Assembly: GCA_028871815.1 (NCBI GenBank)
Contig: JAGWMJ010000004.1
Coordinates: forward strand, 1 to 64,000
DNA length: 64,000 nucleotides
DNA from: Armatimonadota bacterium
GTDB taxonomy: Bacteria > Armatimonadota > Chthonomonadetes > Chthonomonadales > Chthonomonadaceae
Reading direction: 5' to 3'
Shown: piece after piece, positions 52,680-62,137 of the stretch
How the letters are laid out: every line of letters starts with the position of its first letter
Position numbering within the stretch: position 1 is the first letter of the stretch
Program-made: the position numbers and the translations under genes
The notes under the pieces: generated by a model
Databases searched by the model: none
Told to the model about the DNA's origin: nothing
What the model saw: the letters and a program-made list of their open reading frames with translations, nothing else

Positions 52680-53457
52680 GACCGTGGAAAGCGCTCCGTC
52701 GACGATGGACGCAGCGCGAGACCGGCTGCTGAATGGACGGGTGCACATCTCCGACAGCGGGCGAACTGCGCCAGCCGGGATCATGGCGCACTGGCAAACT
52801 GGCGGACGCGGCCAGCAGGGCCGCTTCTGGTTCTCGGCGCCGGAGGAGAGCCTGGCCATCACGCTGTACATGGCAGCGCCGGAAGGCTGCCATTTGATAC
52901 CGGTTGCCGCGTCCCTGGCTGTGGGGGTGGCTGCGGCTAAAGCAATCGGCGCGCTTACCACCCGAACCGGCTGCCCCATCGCTCAGGGGGAGCTGGGCCT
53001 TCGCTGGCCGAACGACATCATGCTCCGAGGCAGGAAGCTGGCCGGGATTCTGGTGGAGCGGATCGCATTGGATCGTGGCGCGGTTGCGCTTGCAGGAATC
53101 GGCGTCAATGTAAACGTGAGCAGTTTCCCGGATAGCCTGGCCGGCTCGGCAATTTCGCTGCTCTCTGCGGGTTTCACCGGCATTTCGCCGGCCGTGCTCG
53201 CTATGTATCTGGCCGAGGAGCTGGAAGCATGGAGGCGCTTGCTGTTTTCGCAGGGTACCGCCCCGATTGTGGCTGAGTGGCGTACTATGGATTGCTGCAA
53301 GAATACTCCGTTCACGTTTCTTTTGGATGGAGCGCAGGCCCGCGGAACAGCTGCCGGTATCGAGGATGACGGCAAGCTGCGACTGCGGCTGGATGATGGG
53401 CGCTTCGTCGCCACCGTGTCGGCCACGCATGTGCAAGCGTGCGTTGGGGCTGCCTGA
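52669..53457 (+). CDS. birA: Biotin-[acetyl-CoA-carboxylase] ligase, monofunctional
   Basis: A 262-residue group I biotin protein ligase that biotinylates AccB. GGRGQQGRFWFS is the biotin/ATP loop (usually GRGRRGR), LRWPNDIMLRGRKLAGILVE the second, and AGIGVNVN the third. No N-terminal helix-turn-helix, so it is not a repressor. The last 45 residues form the usual SH3-like C-terminal domain. It supports the accDA genes elsewhere in the window. Confidence 0.93.
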   Translation: MLVETVESAPSTMDAARDRLLNGRVHISDSGRTAPAGIMAHWQTGGRGQQGRFWFSAPEESLAITLYMAAPEGCHLIPVAASLAVGVAAAKAIGALTTRTGCPIAQGELGLRWPNDIMLRGRKLAGILVERIALDRGAVALAGIGVNVNVSSFPDSLAGSAISLLSAGFTGISPAVLAMYLAEELEAWRRLLFSQGTAPIVAEWRTMDCCKNTPFTFLLDGAQARGTAAGIEDDGKLRLRLDDGRFVATVSATHVQACVGAA

Positions 53458-53507
53458 ACTCAGTCACGCCGGGTTGTGGGAATCGTACTTCCAACTACCG
53501 CTGCCTT

Positions 53508-53554
53508 TACGGCAGACCGCCCGGTAAACCTTGAATCTGGGAGAGTCTGCCGTA
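53508..53554. repeat. Perfect inverted repeat downstream of birA
   Basis: TACGGCAGAC (53508-53517) and GTCTGCCGTA (53545-53554) are exact inverse copies with 27 bases between. They lie 50 bases after the birA stop and 190 bases before the prepilin gene. It may be a terminator or a binding site. Confidence 0.4.
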
Positions 53555-53741
53555 CCATGACACCACCGCTGCAGCCGCACTTGCATCTCGACGCCACCCC
53601 GATATGCCGAACATCGCCGCCGGGCGCCGGCACCGAAACGCACGGCACACCCTGGAGAAGGAATAGGCTGCCGACTTACCGAAATCGTAACGTGGCATCG
53701 GCGGTATCCGGCAACGACCGCGGCCGGGCGGAAGAGCATCC

Positions 53742-54452
53742 ATGGTTCGATTGCGTTACTTTGACCGCTTCGCTCGTCACCGCGACCGGCGGCGGGGGTT
53801 CACCTTGATTGAGCTTCTCGTTGTCATTGCCATTATTGCCATATTGGCGGCGCTGCTCTTTCCGGTATTTGCGGCGGCCCGTGCGGCTGCTCGCAAGACC
53901 GTATGCCTCAGCAACATGCACCAGTGTGGGCTGGCTTTTGCCATGTACTCCAGCGATTACGACGAACTCTATCCCTACGCCGTGGATCCTGCCGATCGCG
54001 AGACGCCTCAGATATGGAACGCCTACCCGGCATTCAAAGCGCAGATTCCGACGCTGCCGTGGCTTACGGACGTGCTCTACCCCTACACCAAATCACACGA
54101 GGTGTTTCACTGCCCAAGCGACTCGGGTATATACATTGAGGACTTTACCCATCAGTTGCTGAACGCCGAGCCGTCGTGCTTCCAATTGTACGGAACCAGC
54201 TACCTGTATCGGACCGAGATCGCGGTACTACATGCTGGTGATGCAAGTTTTCAGACCCCTTCCGACCTGAACGTCTATATGGATGGCTCCGGCATTTGGC
54301 ACGGCAGTGGCGAGTCGGATCAGCAGATCGGCCTTCAAAACTACGGAGATGGCTGGCTGCTGGGCAGGCGGTACAATGTACTTCACGGCGACGGCCACGT
54401 GAAGTCTCTGACCTTTAGGCAGCTCCAAACTGAGTGGAATACGCCCCTTTAA
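53742..54452 (+). CDS. Prepilin-type N-terminal cleavage/methylation protein with H-X9-DG-like tail
   Basis: A 236-residue prepilin. The leader ends in RDRRRG and is followed by [20 protein letters not shown] with Glu at +5 of the mature protein. [20 protein letters not shown] is the family continuation. Near the end, [13 protein letters not shown] is the HxDGH-type tail found in the planctomycete/armatimonad pilin-like group. It is related in plan to the protein at 4121-4753 but has a complete tail. GGAAG lies seven bases upstream. Confidence 0.9.
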   Translation: MVRLRYFDRFARHRDRRRGFTLIELLVVIAIIAILAALLFPVFAAARAAARKTVCLSNMHQCGLAFAMYSSDYDELYPYAVDPADRETPQIWNAYPAFKAQIPTLPWLTDVLYPYTKSHEVFHCPSDSGIYIEDFTHQLLNAEPSCFQLYGTSYLYRTEIAVLHAGDASFQTPSDLNVYMDGSGIWHGSGESDQQIGLQNYGDGWLLGRRYNVLHGDGHVKSLTFRQLQTEWNTPL

Positions 54453-54458
54453 ATTATC

Positions 54459-55838
54459 ATGACCAGCTCCAGACCTTCCGGCTCAACCGGGCGTTCATCG
54501 CGCCCACCGCGTTCGCAAGAGGCCGCCGACCCGCGGTCCGAGAGCGGCGCGCATTCCGATGTTCCTCCGCTAAGCTCCGCGGATGCGTTTGAGCAGTACT
54601 GCCGCAACGTGCACGCGCGGCTGGCTCAGCGGGCGTCCCGGCGGCGCGAGTTTCTGCAGGCGGCGTACGAGCGTCTGACACACCTGCTGCGCGCGGCGCA
54701 GGCAGTTGGCGATGATGGTCTCGTCGGTGAAGTGTTGGAGATGCGGTCCGCCGCTGCCGAAATGCTGGCGGCCGCGCTCGGCCAGCCCGAACTTGTCTCG
54801 TTAGCCAGCGACGACGGCACGGAATCGCTTGAGATGGAGGCGCCGGTACGCCAGCGAACGACGCCGGTGTCGCAGTCGGGCAGCCTGGCGCCGAAGGCGG
54901 TGCTGCGCCCACATCGGACAGGGTCGCAGGCCGGTCCGTCGCAATCGCGATCCGAACCCCGCCAGGAGCCGCGCTCCGAACCACGCTTGGAGCTCACCCC
55001 GGAGGAGCTTGAGGCTGCCGTTTCGCGCGTTCAGGTAGAGGCGGCTGAGTGGCGTAAGCAGCTCTCCGGCGTTGCGACGTTGGCCGGACCGGAGCTGCTC
55101 CGGCTCCGGGCCGTGGCTTGCCGTGCACGGCGGTACGCTACCGAAAACGATCCCGACCTGGCTGCCCGGGCAGCGTCTGCCGTTGCCGACATCATAGACC
55201 TGCTCAAGCAGGTCGGCGATGAAGACTACACGATCGCCACCGATCCCGAGGTCTATGCCGAGTCGTTCCAGTGGAATGAGGCGGCGACGCGCTATGAGGA
55301 TATGGCGTATGCGCAGGAGGTGTTTGATTGGTGGATGAGCCATCGCGATCAGGTGGCTCATGCGGACGCACAGCCACTAGCCGAGGCTCTGGCGGCAACA
55401 CAGCAGCGCTTTAACCGCCTTCTGTTCCGAATCGGCGCGTATGATCCCTACCAGCAGCGGATGTTCGACGCGCTGCGCACATGGGCTCGCACAACGCCTT
55501 GCTACCTGTTCAGCCTCCGGCCAAAGGTGCCGCTTGGCGAATTGACCGAACGGGCCGGCCAGCTCAAGCCTGCTTATGAGCGGGCACAGGAGCTGCTGGG
55601 CACCGCCACGCCAGGCGCAACCAGCGAGGCGCAGCCGGTCGAAACAGCTTCAGAAGCCGAAGAGGCGGCGCCAAAAGCTACCGTTCGACCGCGGCGTGCG
55701 CCGCGGGCAAAAGCTGCCGCAGCTCCGGCTCAAGACGAGTCCCAACCTGCGGAGGAGCCGCCGGCCGAGCCTGAGGCGCCGATTCAGGCTGAGATTGAGG
55801 AAGAGGAGCCTGAGAGCTCTTCCGAAGATAACTGGTAA
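54459..55838 (+). CDS. Low-complexity protein with a helical core, unknown
   Basis: A 459-residue protein 6 bases after the prepilin. Residues 1-40 and 120-180 are Ser/Arg/Pro/Glu-rich and probably disordered. Residues 45-110 and 185-395 are mostly helical (ELTPEELEAAVSRVQVEAAE as a start, FQWNEAATRYEDMAYAQEV, QQRFNRLLFRIGAYDPYQQR), and the last 65 residues are acidic low complexity (EIEEEEPESSSEDNW). No family is recognised. The coupling to the prepilin gene is the only functional clue. Confidence 0.8.
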   Translation: MTSSRPSGSTGRSSRPPRSQEAADPRSESGAHSDVPPLSSADAFEQYCRNVHARLAQRASRRREFLQAAYERLTHLLRAAQAVGDDGLVGEVLEMRSAAAEMLAAALGQPELVSLASDDGTESLEMEAPVRQRTTPVSQSGSLAPKAVLRPHRTGSQAGPSQSRSEPRQEPRSEPRLELTPEELEAAVSRVQVEAAEWRKQLSGVATLAGPELLRLRAVACRARRYATENDPDLAARAASAVADIIDLLKQVGDEDYTIATDPEVYAESFQWNEAATRYEDMAYAQEVFDWWMSHRDQVAHADAQPLAEALAATQQRFNRLLFRIGAYDPYQQRMFDALRTWARTTPCYLFSLRPKVPLGELTERAGQLKPAYERAQELLGTATPGATSEAQPVETASEAEEAAPKATVRPRRAPRAKAAAAPAQDESQPAEEPPAEPEAPIQAEIEEEEPESSSEDNW

Positions 55839-56122
55839 AGGCATGCGCTGATAGGCGGTTTGCGGGCGCCGAGTGGCAGACCAAAGTTCCGCGCCGCGCA
55901 CGTGCATTTGTCAGGCAGGGGGGCGGCACGGCGCCAGATGGATGCGCATGGACCCACCTGGGCAGGTCGCGATTACCTTTGCATCTCCTCACTCGACGCT
56001 GAGCGTTACGACCACGAGCCTCACAAAGCACGGATCGATCGGCATCGCCAGGCCGTCGGCAACCGTGAGTCCCGGCCACAGGCGGCAGACTCGCGGCCGG
56101 ATGTGATCAGCCGACCACCCGC
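55839..56122. other. Intergenic region between convergent genes, nothing recognised
   Basis: About 280 bases between two converging genes. Open frames are present on the plus strand but lack start signals and family features. Confidence 0.4.
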
Positions 56123-57193
56123 TCAGGCTTCAACGCCGCCCGGCGCCGCCACCGAGCCAACAGCCAGCAGGTAGGCGTGCGCCAAAGCCGCCAACCGCTC
56201 CGGCGCATCGGCATGCATTATCTCGAAACCGTGCGAGTTCTCCACGGGCATGCCCAGCGTAACAGGCCGTGCAACCAACCCGCGGGCCGCCGCGCAGGAT
56301 GCGTCACTGCCGCCGCGTGAGAGGTACTGCCAGTGAATGTCGATACCGGCCCGGCTGGCGCACCGCTCGATAATCGCGCCGTCCTGGGCCTCCATTGCGG
56401 CGTACCCGTCGCGCACCCACACAACCGGGTTAGAATCGACGCCGAACTGGGCTTCCGGCGTAATGGGGGCTATTTCCAGCGCTACGCAGATGTCGCAATG
56501 AAGACGTGTAAGCAGATACTGTGCGCCGTCACCGCCCACTTCTTCCGACGCGGTGGCCGCAAAAACGAGTCGTCCGGCGGCCGGCGCCTCTCGCAGACGA
56601 TTCAGCAGAAGCAGCCAGGACACCAAATCTGCGCGGTCGTCGAGGAAACAGGATGCCACGCACCCCGCGAACTCCGTAACCGAACGTCTGGATGGGCCCA
56701 GCACCACGCGCAGCCCGGGTCGTACTCCCAGTTCGACGAGCTGTCCGTGAGTTCGGCCGGTGAACAGCCAGACGCGGTCCCAGGTGAGTGGATTCCTGCG
56801 TGCGTGCTCAGCCGGGCTGTCCTCGGCATTTGTGTGGATGCTTCCAAACGAGAGGATGGCATCTATCGGCCCTTGTGGCGCCAGGATCTGCACCGGTCCC
56901 TCGCCCCACTTCCATGGATAGGCGCCGCCGGTGGCGGCCACCTTCAACGTTCCATCGTCCTCAACGCGCGTCACCATCAGCGCGATCTCGTCCAGATGCG
57001 CCGTCACAAGGATGGTAGGGCCCACTGACCCCGGCGGCGAGACATCCACCAGAAGGTTGCCTTTTGCATCGCAGCGAGAATCGAAGCCGAGTTCAGCAAC
57101 CTGCGCAGAGATCCATCCGCGCACAGCCTCTTCCTCGCCGGGCGGGCCGGGTAATGCAACCAGTTCCTTCAGCCAGGCGAGCGGTTGACTCAT
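56123..57193 (-). CDS. M42 family metallopeptidase
   Basis: A 356-residue aminopeptidase of the M42 (glutamyl aminopeptidase/endoglucanase M) family, a cytosolic, usually dodecameric cobalt/zinc enzyme. Metal and catalytic motifs: VTAHLDEIALMV (His/Asp), ASCFLDDRADL (bridging Asp), ATASEEVGGDGA (catalytic Glu-Glu), ALEIAP and the final PVENSHGFEIMH. The mid insertion (GSIHTNAEDSPAEHARRNPL) is standard. It is divergent from the sigma factor. Confidence 0.92.
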   Translation of the reverse strand: MSQPLAWLKELVALPGPPGEEEAVRGWISAQVAELGFDSRCDAKGNLLVDVSPPGSVGPTILVTAHLDEIALMVTRVEDDGTLKVAATGGAYPWKWGEGPVQILAPQGPIDAILSFGSIHTNAEDSPAEHARRNPLTWDRVWLFTGRTHGQLVELGVRPGLRVVLGPSRRSVTEFAGCVASCFLDDRADLVSWLLLLNRLREAPAAGRLVFAATASEEVGGDGAQYLLTRLHCDICVALEIAPITPEAQFGVDSNPVVWVRDGYAAMEAQDGAIIERCASRAGIDIHWQYLSRGGSDASCAAARGLVARPVTLGMPVENSHGFEIMHADAPERLAALAHAYLLAVGSVAAPGGVEA

Positions 57194-57278
57194 CGGCGCC
57201 TCAGTCGCGGCAATCCAGCGCCGATGCCGCGGTTTTTCTCAAAGCGGGCAATTTCTTCCGGCAAATTACGCAGTTCCC

Positions 57279-57307
57279 TTGTAATAGGCTTATCAGTTCA
57301 GTATAAT
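57279..57307 (+). promoter_or_regulatory. Promoter of the SigH-like gene
   Basis: TTGTAA (57279-57284), a 17-base spacer and a perfect TATAAT (57302-57307). Predicted start near 57314, so the leader before the sigma gene is about 140 bases, long enough for post-transcriptional control. Confidence 0.7.
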
Positions 57308-57452
57308 ACCGGCCAGCACTCCATTCACCACACACTTGTAGGCGCATTTCATCCAGGTCAGCCGCCAGTGTTCCTCCGTTGGCGCCGCTGAATTGTTCCA
57401 ATCTCTGTGATGGCGCGCACCTGCTATGTCTGTGGCTGCAAGAGGTTCCAGA

Positions 57453-58139
57453 GTGATCGTTGAACTTCATTCACATGCCTCGACGGTTCATGTCAAGTTC
57501 ACGGATCTTGCTGACCGTGACGTGGTAGAACGAGCACAGCGAGGCGACGAATCCGCCTCCGAATTCCTGCTGTACAAGTACCGGAACCTGGTGCGGACCA
57601 AGGTGAAATCGTACTTCCTTGTCGGCGCGGAAAAGGAGGATCTGCTGCAGGTGGGCATGATCGGCTTGTGGCAGGCGATCATCGACTTTCGCAGCGACAA
57701 GGCGATCTCGTTTCCCGCGTTTGCCAAGGTCTGCATTCAACGGCACATCATCACAGCGATCAAGACCGCTACCCGCCAGAAACAGATGCCGCTGAACACC
57801 TCGCTGTCGCTGGAAAGTTCCAACGACGACACCGGAACCGATTGGAACCTGTCGGACATCATCCCCTGCACCGAATCGCAGGACCCTGAAGACTTGTTGA
57901 TTGAAGGCGAGGATACGCGGGTTCTGCACGAAATGCTGCAGCAGATGCTATCCGAATTCGAGTGGCGGGTGCTGGCCGGGTACCAACTGGGCAAGTCGTA
58001 TCGCGAGATTGCCGACGAACTGCGCTGCAAAACCAAGTCTGTGGATAATGCTCTGGCGCGCATCAAACGCAAGGTGTCCACGGTACCGCTCGGCTTCGCC
58101 GATCTCAGCCAGCTGCTGAGTCCCGTCGGATTGCATTAA
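57453..58139 (+). CDS. SigH-like alternative sigma factor
   Basis: A 228-residue sigma70-family factor of the SigH (Spo0H) group. Region 2 has VVERAQRGDESASEFLLYKY, RTKVKSYFLVGAEKEDLLQV and GMIGLWQAIIDFR; ITAIKTATRQKQMPLNTSLS links to region 4, where WRVLAGYQLGKSYREIADEL is the helix-turn-helix. No sporulation genes are visible, so a role in stationary phase or competence-like states is possible. The GTG at 57453 has AAGAGG seven bases upstream; an ATG at 57426 would add nine residues without a ribosome-binding site. Confidence 0.9.
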   Translation: MIVELHSHASTVHVKFTDLADRDVVERAQRGDESASEFLLYKYRNLVRTKVKSYFLVGAEKEDLLQVGMIGLWQAIIDFRSDKAISFPAFAKVCIQRHIITAIKTATRQKQMPLNTSLSLESSNDDTGTDWNLSDIIPCTESQDPEDLLIEGEDTRVLHEMLQQMLSEFEWRVLAGYQLGKSYREIADELRCKTKSVDNALARIKRKVSTVPLGFADLSQLLSPVGLH

Positions 58140-58169
58140 CCCCCTCTGCACCCCGCTCGGGCCCATTTG

Positions 58170-58496
58170 ATGGAAGAGGAGTACGACGACGAAGAGTTGA
58201 CCGCGGGCGCGCAGGCGCCTTTCGACGAAGAGGCGCTGGTGGACGAGGTGTTGGGCACAAATCCTCGTGCGGCAGAGATTGCCGGCTGGCGTGAGGTGCT
58301 GGAACAGCGCCTTGCCGGATTGCAGACCGAGTTGGCGCAGGCACTCGACGCTTCGGCCCAAAAGCTGTGGCGCCGCAGGATATCCGAACTTCGGGGCCAA
58401 ATCGCCATCGCCGCGCAGGAAGAAGCCATCTCACGGTTTGTGGAGAACAGCGTGCGCGTTGCATTGCATAGGCCCGATGGCGACGGGCTGAATTAA
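58170..58496 (+). CDS. Small acidic helical protein after sigH
   Basis: A 108-residue protein starting MEEEYDDEELTAGAQ, strongly acidic for 30 residues, then two long helices (WREVLEQRLAGLQTELAQAL and KLWRRRISELRGQIAIAAQ). No family is recognised. It begins 30 bases after the sigma factor, on the same strand. An anti-sigma or RNA-polymerase-binding role is only a suggestion from location and charge. Confidence 0.6.
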   Translation: MEEEYDDEELTAGAQAPFDEEALVDEVLGTNPRAAEIAGWREVLEQRLAGLQTELAQALDASAQKLWRRRISELRGQIAIAAQEEAISRFVENSVRVALHRPDGDGLN

Positions 58497-58816
58497 GCCG
58501 GCCGAGGGTGCAAGCCGGTAGCTGCAATTGTTCACGCCATCGCTTCGACGGCGGCCAGCGTGGTCGAGTTGCCGTGACCCTCAGCGCCGTCAGGTCGCCG
58601 AATCCGTTCGTTCACGTGCGGCTTGGCACGCTCGGGCGCACGCTGAGGTTACCATAACGGTTAGCCGGCGCGCACCCGCTGGTGAGCTCCGGACGCGCGT
58701 GGACGTGCTGAGGCGTAGCGGCCGCGTCGCGCTCGTCGTTCCGGTCTATGCATGCGTGAACTGAAGAGCGGCCGCGGGCCTTCGTGTGGGACAGCCGCTG
58801 TGCGTTGCCGCCCCCG
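58497..58816. other. Intergenic region between convergent genes, nothing recognised
   Basis: About 320 bases between the small acidic gene and the recD2 stop. No gene, tRNA or strong terminator is visible; the plus-strand frame at 58528-58764 has no start signals. Confidence 0.45.
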
Positions 58817-61069
58817 TCATCCCACGCCAACCATCTCGGGATAGCGGCGCACGCGTTCCGCCAGCATCGTAAACCGTTCGGTAACGTCGGCGTTTCGCAC
58901 CGCGCGTGAGATGGCCCGCTTGTTGCCGACAAGCACGCACAGCTTTCGTGCCCTCGTCAGCCCGGTATAGAGCAGGTTTCGCTGCAGCATCACGTAGTGG
59001 CTGCTGTGGATGACCAGGATCACCGCGGGATATTCACTGCCCTGGCTTTTGTGAATGCTGAGAGCATACGCCAGCTGAAGGTCACCACAATCGGCGAACA
59101 GATACTCTACAGGCCTATCGTTGAACTGCACCGACAATGAGCGGCGTTCCGCGTCGATGCCGACGATCGTGCCGATATCGCCGTTGAACACGCCTTTGTC
59201 GTAGTTGTTCACGGTTTGGATTACGCGGTCGCCGGCGCGGAACGTGCGTGTGCCGAGCCCAAGCTCCAGCCGGTCCGACGCGGGCGGATTGAGCGCCTGC
59301 TGAAGCTGCGCGTTCAGATGGGCCACACCCAAATCTCCTCGGTGCATCGCCGAAAGTACCTGTATCTCCTCACGTGCGAAACCGAGGTTCGGGAGAGAAG
59401 TGCGCGCAAGCGCCACAACCTGCTCCGGCCCCTCTTCCGCCTCATCCACCTCAACCCATACGCAGTTGTTCTCGGCCCGGTCGCGCGGCGCCACCAGCAC
59501 GGGAAACTCACCCTGACGCACGCGGTGGGCATTGGTTACGATCAGGCTGCGGGCCGCCTGACGAAAGACGTGTGTGAGCTGAACCGAGGCGATTCTGCCG
59601 CACGACAGCAGATCTGCCAGTACGTTTCCCGGACCAACCGATGGCAGTTGATCGGCATCGCCGACCAGCACAATCTGCGCGGTGCGCGGAATCGCCTTCA
59701 TAAGGCTGGTCGCCAACTCGGTATCCAGCATGGAAACCTCGTCCACAATCACAGCGTCGCAGGCGATCGGATGCTCTTCATCTCGCAGAAAACCGAATGT
59801 GGCCGGATCGAACTTTAGCGCCATGTGGATGGTCTGTGCGTGCCGGTGTGTCACCTCCTGGAGCCGTCGCGCGGCCCGACCTGTGGGTGACAGCAGAACC
59901 ACCTTTTTGTGTTGTGCCTCGAGCGCCGCGGCCACCAGGTTGGTTACGGTGGTTTTTCCGGTGCCCGGCCCTCCTGTGATAATCGTGATGGGATGCTGGA
60001 GCGTCAACGCCACGGCATCGTGCTGCTCCGCCGATAGCTCGATTCCCATCCTGGCCGTCTGCCGGGCCAGCCAGGCATCCAGCTTCTCACGAGAGATCGT
60101 CCTGGTAGGCGCCTCCAGCAGGCGCCGGCCGAACTCAGCGGCCAGGCTGGTCTCGGCCGCAAACAGCAGTGGATGGTAGACCGCGCGGAGTGCGCCATCC
60201 ACCCGTCCGATTGCCGACACAACCACCTCATTCCTGTCGATGAGATCGCGCAGCGGCGGGCTGACGGCCGCAACCTCCAAACCCAGGAGGGCGGCAGCAT
60301 CCATCGCCAGTTTGGGTTCCGGCAGAAACAGGTGTCCGTCGTTGGTCGCTTCGGAGAGCGTGTAGAGCAGGCCGGCCGCTATCCGATCCGGACTGTCTGG
60401 CGGCATACCCATTTTTCGCGCAATGGTGTCGGCCGTCTTAAACCCGATGCCGCGGATGTCGCGGGCCAGAACGAATGGATTCCGTGTCACCACGGAGATC
60501 GATGATGTGCCGTACTGGCGGAATATCCGAACCGCCAGCGCGGGCGACACCTCATACTCCTGCAGGAAGAGCATCAGTTCGCGAATTTCACGCTGCTCCG
60601 CCCACGCGCTGAGGATGCTTTCGGCGCGTGCCGCGCCCACGCCCTCCACTTCGGTAAGCCGGTCCGGTTCGTTCTCAATCACATCCAGCGTGTCAACACC
60701 AAACCGCGCGACCAACCGTTTTGCCATCACCTGGCCGACACCGTGGATCAAGCCGGACCCCAGGTACCTCTCAATGGCGAAAACGGTGGAGGGGCGCACC
60801 AACCGGTAAGAGTCAACTGAGAACTGCTGCCCGTAATCCTTGTGCGATGTCCATCGGCCGTCGCACTCCACCGACTCACCGATCACAGGGTTCTGAAAAG
60901 TGCCGACCACCGTAACCAGGTCATTTCTGCCCGGAACCGCCAGCTTGCATACGGTAAAGCCGGTATCTTCGGAATGGAAGGTGACGCGCTCGATGGTTCC
61001 GGTCAGCGAAGCTGTGCCGGCTGCGCCGGAAGGCGCCTCGATCGGTATTCGCGTCTGTCGTGCTCGCAT
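58817..61069 (-). CDS. recD2: RecD2-type ATP-dependent DNA helicase
   Basis: A 750-residue SF1B 5'-3' helicase of the RecD2 type, which acts in repair without RecBC. The N-terminal OB-like domain (SLTGTIERVTFHSEDTGFTV) is followed by helix-hairpin-helix pairs (GLIHGVGQVMAKRLV, TEVEGVGAARAESILSAW, IRGIGFKTADTIARKMG). The motor has Walker A TGGPGTGKTTVTN, Walker B VIVDEVSMLD, VGDADQLPSVGPG, HVFRQ and the C-terminal SIHKSQGSEYPAVI and YTGLTRARKL. It lies 6 bases after the DHDPS-like gene, in one transcript. Confidence 0.95.
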   Translation of the reverse strand: MRARQTRIPIEAPSGAAGTASLTGTIERVTFHSEDTGFTVCKLAVPGRNDLVTVVGTFQNPVIGESVECDGRWTSHKDYGQQFSVDSYRLVRPSTVFAIERYLGSGLIHGVGQVMAKRLVARFGVDTLDVIENEPDRLTEVEGVGAARAESILSAWAEQREIRELMLFLQEYEVSPALAVRIFRQYGTSSISVVTRNPFVLARDIRGIGFKTADTIARKMGMPPDSPDRIAAGLLYTLSEATNDGHLFLPEPKLAMDAAALLGLEVAAVSPPLRDLIDRNEVVVSAIGRVDGALRAVYHPLLFAAETSLAAEFGRRLLEAPTRTISREKLDAWLARQTARMGIELSAEQHDAVALTLQHPITIITGGPGTGKTTVTNLVAAALEAQHKKVVLLSPTGRAARRLQEVTHRHAQTIHMALKFDPATFGFLRDEEHPIACDAVIVDEVSMLDTELATSLMKAIPRTAQIVLVGDADQLPSVGPGNVLADLLSCGRIASVQLTHVFRQAARSLIVTNAHRVRQGEFPVLVAPRDRAENNCVWVEVDEAEEGPEQVVALARTSLPNLGFAREEIQVLSAMHRGDLGVAHLNAQLQQALNPPASDRLELGLGTRTFRAGDRVIQTVNNYDKGVFNGDIGTIVGIDAERRSLSVQFNDRPVEYLFADCGDLQLAYALSIHKSQGSEYPAVILVIHSSHYVMLQRNLLYTGLTRARKLCVLVGNKRAISRAVRNADVTERFTMLAERVRRYPEMVGVG

Positions 61070-61075
61070 CGTGGG

Positions 61076-62077
61076 TCAGTCAGCCGAAAGCCAGGGCGCA
61101 ACCAGCCGCTGGATATCGACCGCGGCTCGGCTCACTCTATCCGGATCGGCAGGCGCCGCACCATTCCGATCAAACGGTTCAAAGGCGCCTCCACGCGTCA
61201 TCATCACCTGTTTCCACAAAACCGTATGGTCGTGGCCGGCGCCCACGCGGAGCGCGGCGGCAACATCTGCCTCGGCGCGGCGCGCTCCCTCCAGATCACC
61301 CGCTCGGAAGCGTTCCGCCAGGCCGCGCAGTATCCATGGCCACATATTGCAGCCTTCACCGATTACACCACAGGCGCCCTGCTGCAGCGCTTTCAGATAG
61401 TAGGTCTCATCTCCCGCGATGAGAGAAAACGAGCTGCCGCGAGTGGAATCGGCGAGCGGGACGAAAACGTCATCGCTGGAGGTCGAAACCTTCATGCCGG
61501 CGATCCGTGGAAGCTCCAGCAGCCGCGACAACAGAGCGGTGGTCATCCGATTTTCGGCCCGGATAGAACCAGGCTGGTAGATCACCAAAGGGATATTCGT
61601 AGCATCATGGACGGAACGGAAGTAGCGGTAGTAGGCATCTTCCGTCGTCTCGCCTTCCCGCGGTGTGTAGGCCTCAGGCATCACGTGCACAGCGGCTTGT
61701 ATGCCCAGATGCTCCATCTTCTGCGTAAGGCGCACAGCCTGCTCAAGGTATCGCTCCGGAACGCATGCCGGCCCGCCGCGCGCGATCTTATCGGTCCGTA
61801 TGCCTGATGCCCCGGCGATTACATTGACTCGCCCGTTGGCGGCTGCAAGGGTTGTTTCGGCCAGTATCACGGCCTCGGTGGCGGTGAAGCTGTACATCTG
61901 GCCCATGCCGCTCCGCGCAAAGATCGTGTTGACTGCTCCAGTACGCGCCAGGTAGTCCACCATGCCGTGGATACCGGGCAGGCTCAGTTGGCCGGAGCGG
62001 TCCACAGGCGTGAACATCGGGGCGATAACGCCGGTGAGAAACTCCGGGTGGTGCATGCGGTCGGCTACTTCGGGCAT
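61076..62077 (-). CDS. Dihydrodipicolinate synthase/N-acetylneuraminate lyase family protein
   Basis: A 333-residue class I aldolase-like TIM barrel. GVIAPMFTPVDRSGQLSLPG opens the barrel, LVIYQPGS contains the catalytic Tyr, and IAGMKVSTSSDD the Schiff-base lysine. The third motif (GTG-type loop, usually GTTGE) reads RSGMGQMYSFTATE, so substrate choice differs from true DapA. Likely substrates are sugar acids or similar keto acids. It cannot be called dapA with confidence, although other lysine genes are in the window. Confidence 0.88.
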   Translation of the reverse strand: MPEVADRMHHPEFLTGVIAPMFTPVDRSGQLSLPGIHGMVDYLARTGAVNTIFARSGMGQMYSFTATEAVILAETTLAAANGRVNVIAGASGIRTDKIARGGPACVPERYLEQAVRLTQKMEHLGIQAAVHVMPEAYTPREGETTEDAYYRYFRSVHDATNIPLVIYQPGSIRAENRMTTALLSRLLELPRIAGMKVSTSSDDVFVPLADSTRGSSFSLIAGDETYYLKALQQGACGVIGEGCNMWPWILRGLAERFRAGDLEGARRAEADVAAALRVGAGHDHTVLWKQVMMTRGGAFEPFDRNGAAPADPDRVSRAAVDIQRLVAPWLSAD

Positions 62078-62114
62078 CGGCTCAATCCCTCGCCAGCGTG
62101 CGCGGGCGGTATGC

Positions 62115-62120
62115 TATACT
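62115..62120 (+). promoter_or_regulatory. -10 element of lepA
   Basis: TATACT with a predicted transcription start about 10 bases before the lepA ATG. The -35 is poor. GAGGA (62121-62125) lies 12 bases from the ATG, so the leader would be very short. Confidence 0.45.
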
Positions 62121-62137
62121 GAGGACCTAACGCTTCC

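Noticed and set aside
61076-62077. Calling this gene dapA
   Set aside because: The Schiff-base lysine and Tyr fit the superfamily, but the substrate loop differs from true dihydrodipicolinate synthase.
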